From: an uncultured Bacteroides sp.
GTDB lineage: Bacteria; Bacteroidota; Bacteroidia; Bacteroidales; Bacteroidaceae
Direction: 5' to 3'
Length of the DNA stretch: 52,093 bases
Assembly: GCA_900766005.1 (NCBI GenBank)
Contig: CAAFTU010000061.1
Coordinates: 1-52,093 of the forward strand
The notes beneath the pieces are model-generated. The model saw only the letters and a program-made list of their open reading frames with translations, made no database searches and was not told the DNA's origin. Each line of letters starts with the position of its first letter. Position 1 is the stretch's first letter. Shown piece by piece: positions 8,011-15,459 of this stretch. The translations under genes were made by a program, and so were the position numbers.

Positions 8011-8899
8011 CACACAGCCCAACAAGTATGATGCTGCATTGGCTAAGTACAATACCAATTTGAACGATGCAGAGGTGCAAGCTCGCGTTGCAGAGCTGAT
8101 TGAAACAAAAGCAGCCGGAAACAATACGGAAGAGGTGAAGAAGTTCCTCTTCAACTGCATTGACCTGACGACGCTGAGCAGCAGCGACAGCGATGAAAGC
8201 GTGATGCATTTCACTGAAAAGGTGAATCAGTTTGACGACGAATTTCCCGATTTGAAGAACGTGGCAGCCATTTGTGTGTATCCCAACTTTGCTCCTATCG
8301 TGAAAGATACACTGGAAGTGGATGGAGTGAACATTGCATGTGTATCGGGAGGATTTCCTTCTTCACAAACTTTCATCGAGGTGAAAATCGCCGAAACAGC
8401 CATGGCTATCAGCCAAGGGGCAAACGAAATTGATATCGTGATTTCTGTAGGTAAATTCCTGAGCGGTGCTTACGAGGAAATGTGCGATGAAATCGAGGAA
8501 TTGAAGGCTGTGTGCAAGGACAATCACTTGAAGGTGATTCTGGAAACTGGCGCTTTGAAGAGTGCATCGAATATCAAGAAAGCGTCTATCCTGGCTATGT
8601 ATTCCGGAGCCGATTTCATCAAGACTTCTACCGGCAAACAGCAACCGGCTGCTACTCCGGAAGCTGCTTATGTGATGTGTGAAGCCATCAAGGAATACTA
8701 TCAGAAAACCGGCCGCAAGGTGGGATTCAAACCGGCAGGCGGCATCAATACGGTGAATGATGCAGTGGTGTACTACACCATCGTAAAAGAGGTGTTGGGT
8801 GAAGAATGGCTGAGCAATGAATGGTTCCGACTGGGCACTAGCCGACTGGCCAACTTGCTGCTTTCGGAAATCAAAGGAGAGGAGTTGAAATTCTTCTAA
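7997..8899 (+). CDS. deoC: Deoxyribose-phosphate aldolase
   Basis: Class I aldolase that splits 2-deoxyribose 5-phosphate into acetaldehyde and glyceraldehyde 3-phosphate in deoxynucleoside catabolism. The Schiff-base lysine is Lys209 in FIKTSTGK; the proton-relay Asp (EIDIV, about 146) and second Lys (GFKPAGG, about 245) are also present. The protein is 300 residues, longer than the roughly 220-260 of many homologues, because of an N-terminal helical extension common in Bacteroidetes. It overlaps the preceding MazG-like gene and is followed by a strong terminator. Confidence 0.96.
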   Translation: MEGNNTQPNKYDAALAKYNTNLNDAEVQARVAELIETKAAGNNTEEVKKFLFNCIDLTTLSSSDSDESVMHFTEKVNQFDDEFPDLKNVAAICVYPNFAPIVKDTLEVDGVNIACVSGGFPSSQTFIEVKIAETAMAISQGANEIDIVISVGKFLSGAYEEMCDEIEELKAVCKDNHLKVILETGALKSASNIKKASILAMYSGADFIKTSTGKQQPAATPEAAYVMCEAIKEYYQKTGRKVGFKPAGGINTVNDAVVYYTIVKEVLGEEWLSNEWFRLGTSRLANLLLSEIKGEELKFF

Positions 8900-8938
8900 A
8901 CATATCCTTCGGCTACATTAGCAAATCAAATATGCCTC

Positions 8939-8984
8939 ACCGCGCTGGCTCCCGTCCCGACGGAAGCCGACGCGGTATTTTTTT
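8939..8984 (+). terminator. Terminator after deoC
   Basis: Stem ACCGCG (8939-8944) with CGCGGT (8971-8976), an inner stem built from GGCT-CCCGTC and GACGG-AAGCC, then a run of seven T residues. It also separates deoC from the convergent polyprenyl synthase gene. Confidence 0.85.
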
Positions 8985-9016
8985 ATCCGGCAGCCACGAA
9001 GAATGAAAGGTGAGGA

Positions 9017-9991
9017 TTATTTTTTGCGGTCGACTACGTAATCAAGATAGGCACGGAGTGAGGCCGTAATCTCGGAAGCAGGAAGTGAGTCTAATAAATC
9101 GAATGCTTTCTGCTTATAGTCATTCATCGTTTGCTCGGCATATTCAATGCCGCCATGTGCCTTGATATAGTCGATGAAACGGGCGATTTCATCGGAAGTT
9201 GCATTTCCTTCCTTCACCCGAAAGGCAATAGCTTTGATCTCATCGGAAGCGGTGGTGTTGAGCACATGCAAAGCAGGCAGCGTCAATTTGCCTTCACGCA
9301 TGTCATTCCCGGTAGGCTTACCCACCTCCTCGCTATCGAAATAATCGAAGATATCGTCTCTAATCTGGAAACAGATGCCGATGTATTCACCCAGCAAACG
9401 GGCTTTCTCGACATCCTCCTCTCCCACTTCCATAGACAAGGCAGCAGCCTGCGTGCAAGCGGCAAACAGCGCAGCTGTCTTCTTGCGGATGACATCAAAA
9501 TAGACCGGCTCGGAGAAATGCAGGTTGCTGACGTTGGAGAGCTGAAGCAACTCGCCGTCGGCCAAATCTTGTCCCAACCGGGATACCAGACGAATGATGG
9601 GATGACTTTCGGTGAGCTGTGCATGCACCAGACTGGTGGCCAGCAGGTAGTCACCGGCAAGCACTGCCACCTTATTATTAAAGGCTGCATTGGCCGAAAG
9701 CTGTCCTCTGCGCTCACTGCTCTCGTCCACTACATCATCGTGCACCAGACTGGCAGTGTGAAGGAGTTCGAGCGAGGCGGCAGCATGAAGCGTGGCCGGA
9801 CGAACTTCACCATACAGCCGGGCAACCAGCATCACCAGCATAGGACGCATCATCTTCCCTTGCCGCTGACGTATGTGGGATACAACACTGTCGAGCAATG
9901 TGTTCGAACTGGAAAGAGAACTATCAAAAAGTTGCCTAAAACCTGCTAATTCCGTTGTAATCGGAGCCTTTATGAATGAGATACTGTCCAT
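9017..9991 (-). CDS. Polyprenyl diphosphate synthase (trans-isoprenyl, long chain)
   Basis: Makes a long all-trans polyprenyl diphosphate by adding isopentenyl diphosphate units, most likely the side chain of menaquinone. Both aspartate-rich motifs are present: DDVVD at 85-89 and DDIFD at 212-216, with KMMRPML near residue 46 and an RRGQ stretch after the first motif. Its 324 residues match the IspB/HepT-type subunit size. The residues before the first DDxxD, which set chain length, do not let me name the product length. It is divergent from polA across an 88-bp gap. Confidence 0.92.
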   Translation of the reverse strand: MDSISFIKAPITTELAGFRQLFDSSLSSSNTLLDSVVSHIRQRQGKMMRPMLVMLVARLYGEVRPATLHAAASLELLHTASLVHDDVVDESSERRGQLSANAAFNNKVAVLAGDYLLATSLVHAQLTESHPIIRLVSRLGQDLADGELLQLSNVSNLHFSEPVYFDVIRKKTAALFAACTQAAALSMEVGEEDVEKARLLGEYIGICFQIRDDIFDYFDSEEVGKPTGNDMREGKLTLPALHVLNTTASDEIKAIAFRVKEGNATSDEIARFIDYIKAHGGIEYAEQTMNDYKQKAFDLLDSLPASEITASLRAYLDYVVDRKK

Positions 9992-10009
9992 TTATGTAGA
10001 TTTTGAACA

Positions 10010-10017
10010 CAAAAGTA
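10010..10017 (-). promoter_or_regulatory. -7 element for the polyprenyl synthase gene
   Basis: TACTTTTG on the minus strand matches TAnnTTTG and lies 18 bp before the start codon, implying a very short leader. A -33 element is not obvious. Confidence 0.4.
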
Positions 10018-10079
10018 ATAATAAAACAATTACGTCCGTATTTTTTTGTACTTTTACCCATTAAAAATTATATAAATCT

Positions 10080-12875
10080 ATGAATTCAGAAAACAAATTA
10101 TTTCTTTTAGATGCTTATGCTCTCATATACCGGGCGTATTATGCCTTTATCAAGAATCCGAGAATCAATTCGAAGGGGTTCAACACATCGGCAATCTTAG
10201 GTTTTGTGAATACGCTGGAAGAAGTACTGAAGAAAGAGAACCCGACGCACATCGGTGTGGCATTCGATCCTGCGGGACCCACCTTCCGCCACGAGGCTTT
10301 TGAACAGTACAAAGCGCAGCGGGAAGAAACGCCCGAAGCCATCCGTCTTTCTGTACCTATTATAAAAGAGATTATCCGGGCATACCGTATCCCTATTCTG
10401 GAGGTACCGGGGTATGAGGCCGACGATGTGATTGGAACGCTGGCTACCGAAGCAGGAAAGCAGGGCATCCCGACTTATATGATGACGCCGGATAAGGACT
10501 ACGGACAGTTGGTCAGCGACAAGGTGTTTATGTACCGTCCCAAACATACGGGGGGATTTGAAGTGATGGGCATCGAAGAGGTGAAAAGCAAATTCAATAT
10601 CCAGTCGCCGGCACAGGTGATTGATATGCTCGGACTGATGGGCGACAGCGCAGACAACATTCCGGGATGTCCGGGTGTGGGTGAGAAGACTGCACAGAAA
10701 CTGGTGGCAGAATTTGAAAGCATCGAAAACCTGCTCGAACATACCGACCGGCTGAAAGGAGCACTGAAAACAAAAGTGGAAACCAATAAGGAAGTCATTG
10801 CATTCTCCAAATTCCTGGCAACTATCAAAATTGATGTTCCCATCTCACTTGACATGGATGCTTTGAAACGGGAAGCACCCGACGAAAGCAAGTTGCGCCA
10901 GATTTTTGAAGAACTGGAATTTCGCACGCTCATCGACCGCATCCTGAAAAAAGAAGAAGGACCGGCTCCTCTCCCACTCTTTGCCGACAAAACGGAAGCT
11001 GTGCAAGGCGATTTGTTTGCGTTTTTTCCGGGCAACGGGACGAACGACGCAGAAAATTCAAAGCTAGAGACGTTAGATTCGCTGCATTGTAAATATTATC
11101 TTATTGATTCTGAGGATAAAAGAAGTGATTTAGTTCAAAAATTGCTTACATCTAAAATTCTCTCGTTAGATACGGAGACCACAGGAACGGAACCAATGGA
11201 GGCAGAATTGGTGGGAATGAGCTTTTCCATCGCCGAAAACGAAGCTTTTTATGTGCCGGTGCCTAGCGAACGGTCAGAAGCGTTAAAAATCGTAAACGAA
11301 TTCCGCCCGGTCTTTGAAAATGAAAAATCGCTCAAAGTGGGACAAAACATCAAGTATGATATGATTGTTCTCCAGAATTACGGAGTGGAAGTGAAAGGAG
11401 CATTGTTCGATACCATGATTGCCCACTATGTGCTCCAACCCGAGCTGCGCCACGGCATGGACTACCTGGCGGAAATTTATCTCCACTACCAGACCATTCC
11501 TATCGACGAGCTGATTGGACCGAAAGGAAAGAATCAGAAAAACATGCGCGACCTTGCGCCCGAGGAAGTGTACCGTTATGCCTGCGAAGATGCAGACGTG
11601 ACATTGAAACTGAAAAAGGTATTGGAGAAGGAACTGAAGGAAAACGATGCGGAGGCTTTGTTCTACGAAATCGAAATGCCGCTGGTTCCTGTGCTGGTTA
11701 CGATTGAACGCAACGGAGTGCTGCTGGATACGGAAGCGCTGAAAGCATCGTCGGCTCATTTCTCCGCACAGCTGGAAAATATTGAAAAGGAAATCTATGC
11801 ACTGGCAGGCGAAACTTTCAACATTGCTTCTCCGAAGCAAGTGGGTGAGGTACTTTTTGACAAACTGAAAATTGTTGAAAAAGCAAAGAAGACCAAGACG
11901 GGACAGTATGTCACTTCGGAAGAAGTGCTCGAAAGCCTGCGCCATAAACATCCGGTAGTGGAAAAAATACTGGAACACCGCGGACTGAAAAAACTGCTCG
12001 GCACTTACATTGATGCACTGCCGCAACTCATCAATCCCCGCACGGGAAGAGTACATACATCGTTCAACCAAACGGTGACGGCTACCGGACGACTGAGTTC
12101 AAGCAACCCGAACTTGCAGAATATTCCCATCCGCGACGAAAACGGAAAGGAAATCCGAAAAGCTTTCATCCCGGATGAAGGGTGTCTGTTCTTCTCGGCT
12201 GACTACTCACAAATTGAGTTGCGCATCATGGCACACTTGAGTGAAGACCAGAATATGATCGATGCCTTCCGGAGCAACCACGATATCCATGCAGCTACAG
12301 CAGCCAAAATCTACAAGAAAGAAATCGAAGAGGTGGATGCCGATATGCGCCGCAAAGCCAAAACAGCTAACTTTGGTATTATATATGGTATATCTGTATT
12401 CGGATTGGCCGAACGGATGAATGTGGACCGGAAGGAAGCGAAGGAACTCATCGAAGGGTATTTTGAAACCTACCCGGAAGTGAAAGCCTACATGGACAAA
12501 AGCGTAAAGGTGGCACAGGAAAAAGGGTATGTGGAAACCATCTTCCACCGCAAACGGTTCTTGCCGGATATCAACTCACGCAATGCAGTGGTGCGCGGAT
12601 ATGCCGAACGAAATGCCATCAATGCTCCGATTCAAGGTAGCGCGGCGGACATCATCAAAGTGGCCATGATCCGCATTCACCAACGCTTCTTAAAAGAAGG
12701 CATACAAGCGAAGATGATTCTACAAGTGCACGACGAACTGAACTTCAGCGTGCCCTTGAACGAAAAAGAAAAAGTGGAGAAAATCGTCATTGAAGAAATG
12801 GAACGGGCCTACCCTATGCAAGTGCCTTTAAAGGCCGATTGCGGATGGGGAAAGAACTGGTTGGAGGCTCATTAA
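10080..12875 (+). CDS. polA: DNA polymerase I
   Basis: Gap-filling and Okazaki-fragment processing polymerase with three domains. The 5'-nuclease domain (about 1-290) has its acidic clusters (GYEADDVIGTLA, DKDYGQLV, GDSADNIPG). The 3'-5' proofreading domain (about 330-520) keeps all four catalytic acids: DTE near 363-365, Asp in NIKYD near 427 and Asp in YACED near 504. The polymerase domain has motif A (DYSQIELR, about 707), the O helix (KTANFGIIYG, about 762) and motif C (QVHDEL, about 883). All activities look intact and the 931-residue length is normal. A strong terminator follows, so it is probably transcribed alone. Confidence 0.98.
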   Translation: MNSENKLFLLDAYALIYRAYYAFIKNPRINSKGFNTSAILGFVNTLEEVLKKENPTHIGVAFDPAGPTFRHEAFEQYKAQREETPEAIRLSVPIIKEIIRAYRIPILEVPGYEADDVIGTLATEAGKQGIPTYMMTPDKDYGQLVSDKVFMYRPKHTGGFEVMGIEEVKSKFNIQSPAQVIDMLGLMGDSADNIPGCPGVGEKTAQKLVAEFESIENLLEHTDRLKGALKTKVETNKEVIAFSKFLATIKIDVPISLDMDALKREAPDESKLRQIFEELEFRTLIDRILKKEEGPAPLPLFADKTEAVQGDLFAFFPGNGTNDAENSKLETLDSLHCKYYLIDSEDKRSDLVQKLLTSKILSLDTETTGTEPMEAELVGMSFSIAENEAFYVPVPSERSEALKIVNEFRPVFENEKSLKVGQNIKYDMIVLQNYGVEVKGALFDTMIAHYVLQPELRHGMDYLAEIYLHYQTIPIDELIGPKGKNQKNMRDLAPEEVYRYACEDADVTLKLKKVLEKELKENDAEALFYEIEMPLVPVLVTIERNGVLLDTEALKASSAHFSAQLENIEKEIYALAGETFNIASPKQVGEVLFDKLKIVEKAKKTKTGQYVTSEEVLESLRHKHPVVEKILEHRGLKKLLGTYIDALPQLINPRTGRVHTSFNQTVTATGRLSSSNPNLQNIPIRDENGKEIRKAFIPDEGCLFFSADYSQIELRIMAHLSEDQNMIDAFRSNHDIHAATAAKIYKKEIEEVDADMRRKAKTANFGIIYGISVFGLAERMNVDRKEAKELIEGYFETYPEVKAYMDKSVKVAQEKGYVETIFHRKRFLPDINSRNAVVRGYAERNAINAPIQGSAADIIKVAMIRIHQRFLKEGIQAKMILQVHDELNFSVPLNEKEKVEKIVIEEMERAYPMQVPLKADCGWGKNWLEAH

Positions 12876-12942
12876 TATTATTTAACCATATATCCATAAA
12901 GCTATCAAAAAGAGCACTTTACCTATCGAAGTGTTGCATTCT

Positions 12943-12977
12943 ATATCCGGCAGACTATCTGCCGGATATTTTTTTTC
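12943..12977 (+). terminator. Terminator after polA
   Basis: Perfect 11-bp stem ATATCCGGCAG (12943-12953) and CTGCCGGATAT (12959-12969) with a 5-base loop and a T-run to 12977. Confidence 0.9.
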
Positions 12978-13074
12978 TTCCTATCTTGGCAAAAAGGAAC
13001 TGTAGGGTGGCACCCTCTATTGACATAATGACAAAAATTTGTGGGTCACAATGCGTTATTATCAAGATTATATG

Positions 13075-13082
13075 TAATTTTG
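13075..13082 (+). promoter_or_regulatory. -7 element for the DUF3836 gene
   Basis: TAATTTTG matches TAnnTTTG, 60 bp before the favoured start codon. This position also argues against starting the protein at 13041, upstream of the expected transcript start. Confidence 0.5.
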
Positions 13083-13142
13083 CACCCAGAAAACGGAAAG
13101 GTACTAGAAAAAAGAAAGTTCAACATAAAAAATTCAATATCC

Positions 13143-13535
13143 ATGATGGCAAAAGTTTCTTTAAAAATGTTTGTTTTAACAGCAGTGCTCCTAGTTGTAT
13201 CATTTGCTACTTCAGCTCGTAGCCATGACGGTCAATTAGTTTACAATTCTATCGAAGAGAATGGTGTAACAATCGGACAAACGGTATACAAGATGGACGG
13301 GGATCTTCTTGCCTATCACATGAAATTCAATTACAAATATGATGACAACAAGCGCATGGTTGAAAGCGAAGCCATGAAATGGGACAAGAACCACAAAGAA
13401 TGGCATAAAGACTTGCGTATCAATTACAAATATGAAGGAAAGAGCGTTACAACTACCTACTACAAATGGAACGCTAAGAAGCAGGTTTACGAACTGCATC
13501 CCGAAATGACAGTTACCATGGACGTAACAATGTAA
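13143..13535 (+). CDS. Small secreted DUF3836-type protein
   Basis: A 130-residue protein with a clear signal peptide: MMAKVSLKM, then a hydrophobic stretch MFVLTAVLLVVSFAT and a likely cleavage near SARS. The mature part is rich in Tyr, Lys and Asp with a repeated pattern (FNYKYDDNKRM, INYKYEGKS), ending in a beta-strand-like MTVTMDVTM. This resembles the small beta-repeat DUF3836 proteins common in Bacteroides; function is unknown. The start at 13143 is preferred over 13041 because it gives the signal peptide and lies downstream of the promoter. ATG also occurs one codon later. It is flanked by terminators and stands alone. Confidence 0.8.
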   Translation: MMAKVSLKMFVLTAVLLVVSFATSARSHDGQLVYNSIEENGVTIGQTVYKMDGDLLAYHMKFNYKYDDNKRMVESEAMKWDKNHKEWHKDLRINYKYEGKSVTTTYYKWNAKKQVYELHPEMTVTMDVTM

Positions 13536-13573
13536 AATAATACAACTCTCTCTCATTCTAATATTCTAACAAA

Positions 13574-13616
13574 AAGCGACGTCGTTTCTGAACCAGAAGC
13601 GACGTCGCTTGATTTT
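13574..13616 (+). terminator. Terminator after the DUF3836 gene
   Basis: AAGCGACGTCG (13574-13584) pairs perfectly with CGACGTCGCTT (13600-13610). The T-tail is short (GATTTT), so termination may be partial. Confidence 0.7.
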
Positions 13617-13709
13617 GTAGCTGCTGATTCTATGACCGCAGACAGCAAACAAAGCAGTTTCTAAGTCACATTTCTATTGAAACACAACGTATTTAATTAT
13701 TTTTTTTAA

Positions 13710-13717
13710 TATCTTTG
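13710..13717 (+). promoter_or_regulatory. -7 element upstream of the 13746 and 13955 genes
   Basis: TATCTTTG fits TAnnTTTG perfectly and is followed at 28 bp by the short reading frame at 13746. Confidence 0.5.
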
Positions 13718-13745
13718 TAGCCATATATAATGAGCAACTGACCGA

Positions 13746-13958
13746 ATGAGTCCATATAAATTCACCCACATTTTGACACAGGCAGTCGATGAGCTATCGG
13801 AAAGCGAATCTTACAAAGGACTGTTTCACCAGCATAAAGATAGCGAACCGCTACTTCCTGCTCACTTTCTCAATGACAAACTTATTTTATTGACTAAATA
13901 TTTAAAAGCGCGCACAGCCAATCAGCCAATTGGTAATTGCCACATTTTTCTATTATGA
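13746..13958 (+). pseudogene. Short frame resembling the N terminus of serine O-acetyltransferase
   Basis: The first half of this 70-codon frame (HILTQAVDELSESESYKGL followed by FHQHKDSEPL) resembles, from memory, the N-terminal segment of Bacteroidetes serine acetyltransferases, which catalyse the first step of cysteine synthesis. The resemblance fades after about residue 40 and no catalytic left-handed beta-helix follows; the frame runs four bases into the methyltransferase start. I read it as a truncated remnant that may still be translated as a leader peptide. It sits right behind a good promoter. It may also be an unrelated short protein. Confidence 0.4.
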
Positions 13959-15406
13959 GCGAACAATTCGAGATGATAGCCAAGACCTTTCAAGGACTGG
14001 AAGAGGTACTTGCTAAAGAACTGACAGCGTTAGGAGCCAATGACATTCAGATCGGACGTCGTATGGTATCCTTCACGGGAGACAAACGAATGTTGTACAA
14101 GACTAACTTTTGCCTTCGCACAGCCATTCGTATATTGAAGCCCATCAAGCACTTTATTGCCAAAGATGCTGATGAAGTTTACAAACAGATTCAGAGCATT
14201 CCATGGGAAGAATATCTTGACAATGACAAGACCTTCGCCATTGATGCAGTCGTATTTAGCGAAGAATTCCGCCATTCCAAGTTTGTGTCATACAAAGTAA
14301 AGGATGCCATTGTGGATTACTTCCGCGAAAAAACGGGCAAACGTCCGTCGGTACGTATCAATAACCCGGATGTATTGCTGAACATCCACATTTCACAGAC
14401 AGCCTGCACGCTGTCTCTTGACTCGTCCGGTGAATCTCTGCACCGCCGCGGCTATCGTCAGGAAGCAGTAGAAGCTCCCCTGAACGAGGTGCTGGCTGCC
14501 GGTATGATTATGATGACCGGATGGCAGGGAGAATGTGACCTGATTGACCCGATGTGTGGTTCGGGCACAATTCCTATTGAGGCAGCACTGATTGCCAGAA
14601 ACATCGCACCGGGTGTGTTCCGCAAAGGATTTGCCTTTGAAAAATGGGGCGACTTTGACGCGGACATGTTTGACGAAATTTACAACGACGACAGTCAGGA
14701 ACGGGAGTTTGCACACAAGATTTACGGCTATGACAACAGCCTGAAGGCAAACGAAATTGCTACTCACAATGTCAAGGCAGCGGGTGTGGCGAAGGATGTA
14801 GTGCTGAAACTGCAGCCGTTCCAGCAATTTGAACAGCCGAAAGAAAAAGCAATCATCATCACGAATCCTCCCTACGGAGAACGTATCTCTACCAATGATT
14901 TGCTCGGACTTTACCAGATGATTGGCGAACGTCTGAAGCATGCATTTGTGGGCAACGAGGCTTGGGTCCTCTCCTACCGCGAAGAATGTTTTGACCAGAT
15001 CGGACTGAAAGCCAGCCAAAAGGTACCTTTGTATAACGGTGCTCTGGAGTGCGAATTCCGCAAATATGAAATATTCGACGGAAAATACAAGGATTTCAAG
15101 AGCGCTGAAGGCGATGATGAGAACAAAAAAGAAGCAGAAGGCGAACAGACTCGTAAGTTCAAGGAAAGAAAAGAATTTAAGGAAAGAAAAGAATTCAAGC
15201 CGCGCTTCGACAAAGAGTTCAAACCTCGCCGGGAAAAGACATCGGGCGACTTCAAAGGCGGAGACAGAAACAGAAAGCCACGCGGTGAATTTAAAGGGGA
15301 AAGAGACGGCAGACCGTCCAGAGAGTTCAAAGGAGGCAGAGAAGCAAGACCTCACAGAGAATTCAGAGGTGACCGCGGTCCCCGCATTCCGAAAAAAGAA
15401 GATTAA
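13955..15406 (+). CDS. THUMP-domain class I RNA methyltransferase (RlmL N-terminal-half/UPF0020 type)
   Basis: S-adenosylmethionine-dependent guanine-N2 methyltransferase related to the m2G2445 half of E. coli RlmL, acting on 23S rRNA. An N-terminal THUMP region (residues 1 to about 155) is followed by the UPF0020 catalytic domain with DPMCGSGTIPIEAA near residue 192 and the NPPYGER catalytic motif near 305. I use the ATG at 13955; an upstream TTG at 13937 in the same frame is less likely. The last 100 residues or so are a disordered, Lys/Arg/Glu-rich tail with repeated KEFK and REFKGG blocks, reminiscent of RNA-binding RGG tails. E. coli RlmL is a fusion with the RlmK half; here that half is absent. 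Confidence 0.88.
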   Translation: MSEQFEMIAKTFQGLEEVLAKELTALGANDIQIGRRMVSFTGDKRMLYKTNFCLRTAIRILKPIKHFIAKDADEVYKQIQSIPWEEYLDNDKTFAIDAVVFSEEFRHSKFVSYKVKDAIVDYFREKTGKRPSVRINNPDVLLNIHISQTACTLSLDSSGESLHRRGYRQEAVEAPLNEVLAAGMIMMTGWQGECDLIDPMCGSGTIPIEAALIARNIAPGVFRKGFAFEKWGDFDADMFDEIYNDDSQEREFAHKIYGYDNSLKANEIATHNVKAAGVAKDVVLKLQPFQQFEQPKEKAIIITNPPYGERISTNDLLGLYQMIGERLKHAFVGNEAWVLSYREECFDQIGLKASQKVPLYNGALECEFRKYEIFDGKYKDFKSAEGDDENKKEAEGEQTRKFKERKEFKERKEFKPRFDKEFKPRREKTSGDFKGGDRNRKPRGEFKGERDGRPSREFKGGREARPHREFRGDRGPRIPKKED

Positions 15407-15459
15407 TCGGACGTCAACACAGCAAATAAAAGTAGTAAAAACTAAAAACGTAAAGAGCA

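Noticed and set aside
7147..8214. 355-codon minus-strand open frame
   Set aside because: Covers dtd, the MazG-like gene and part of deoC in antisense; those three are clear families.
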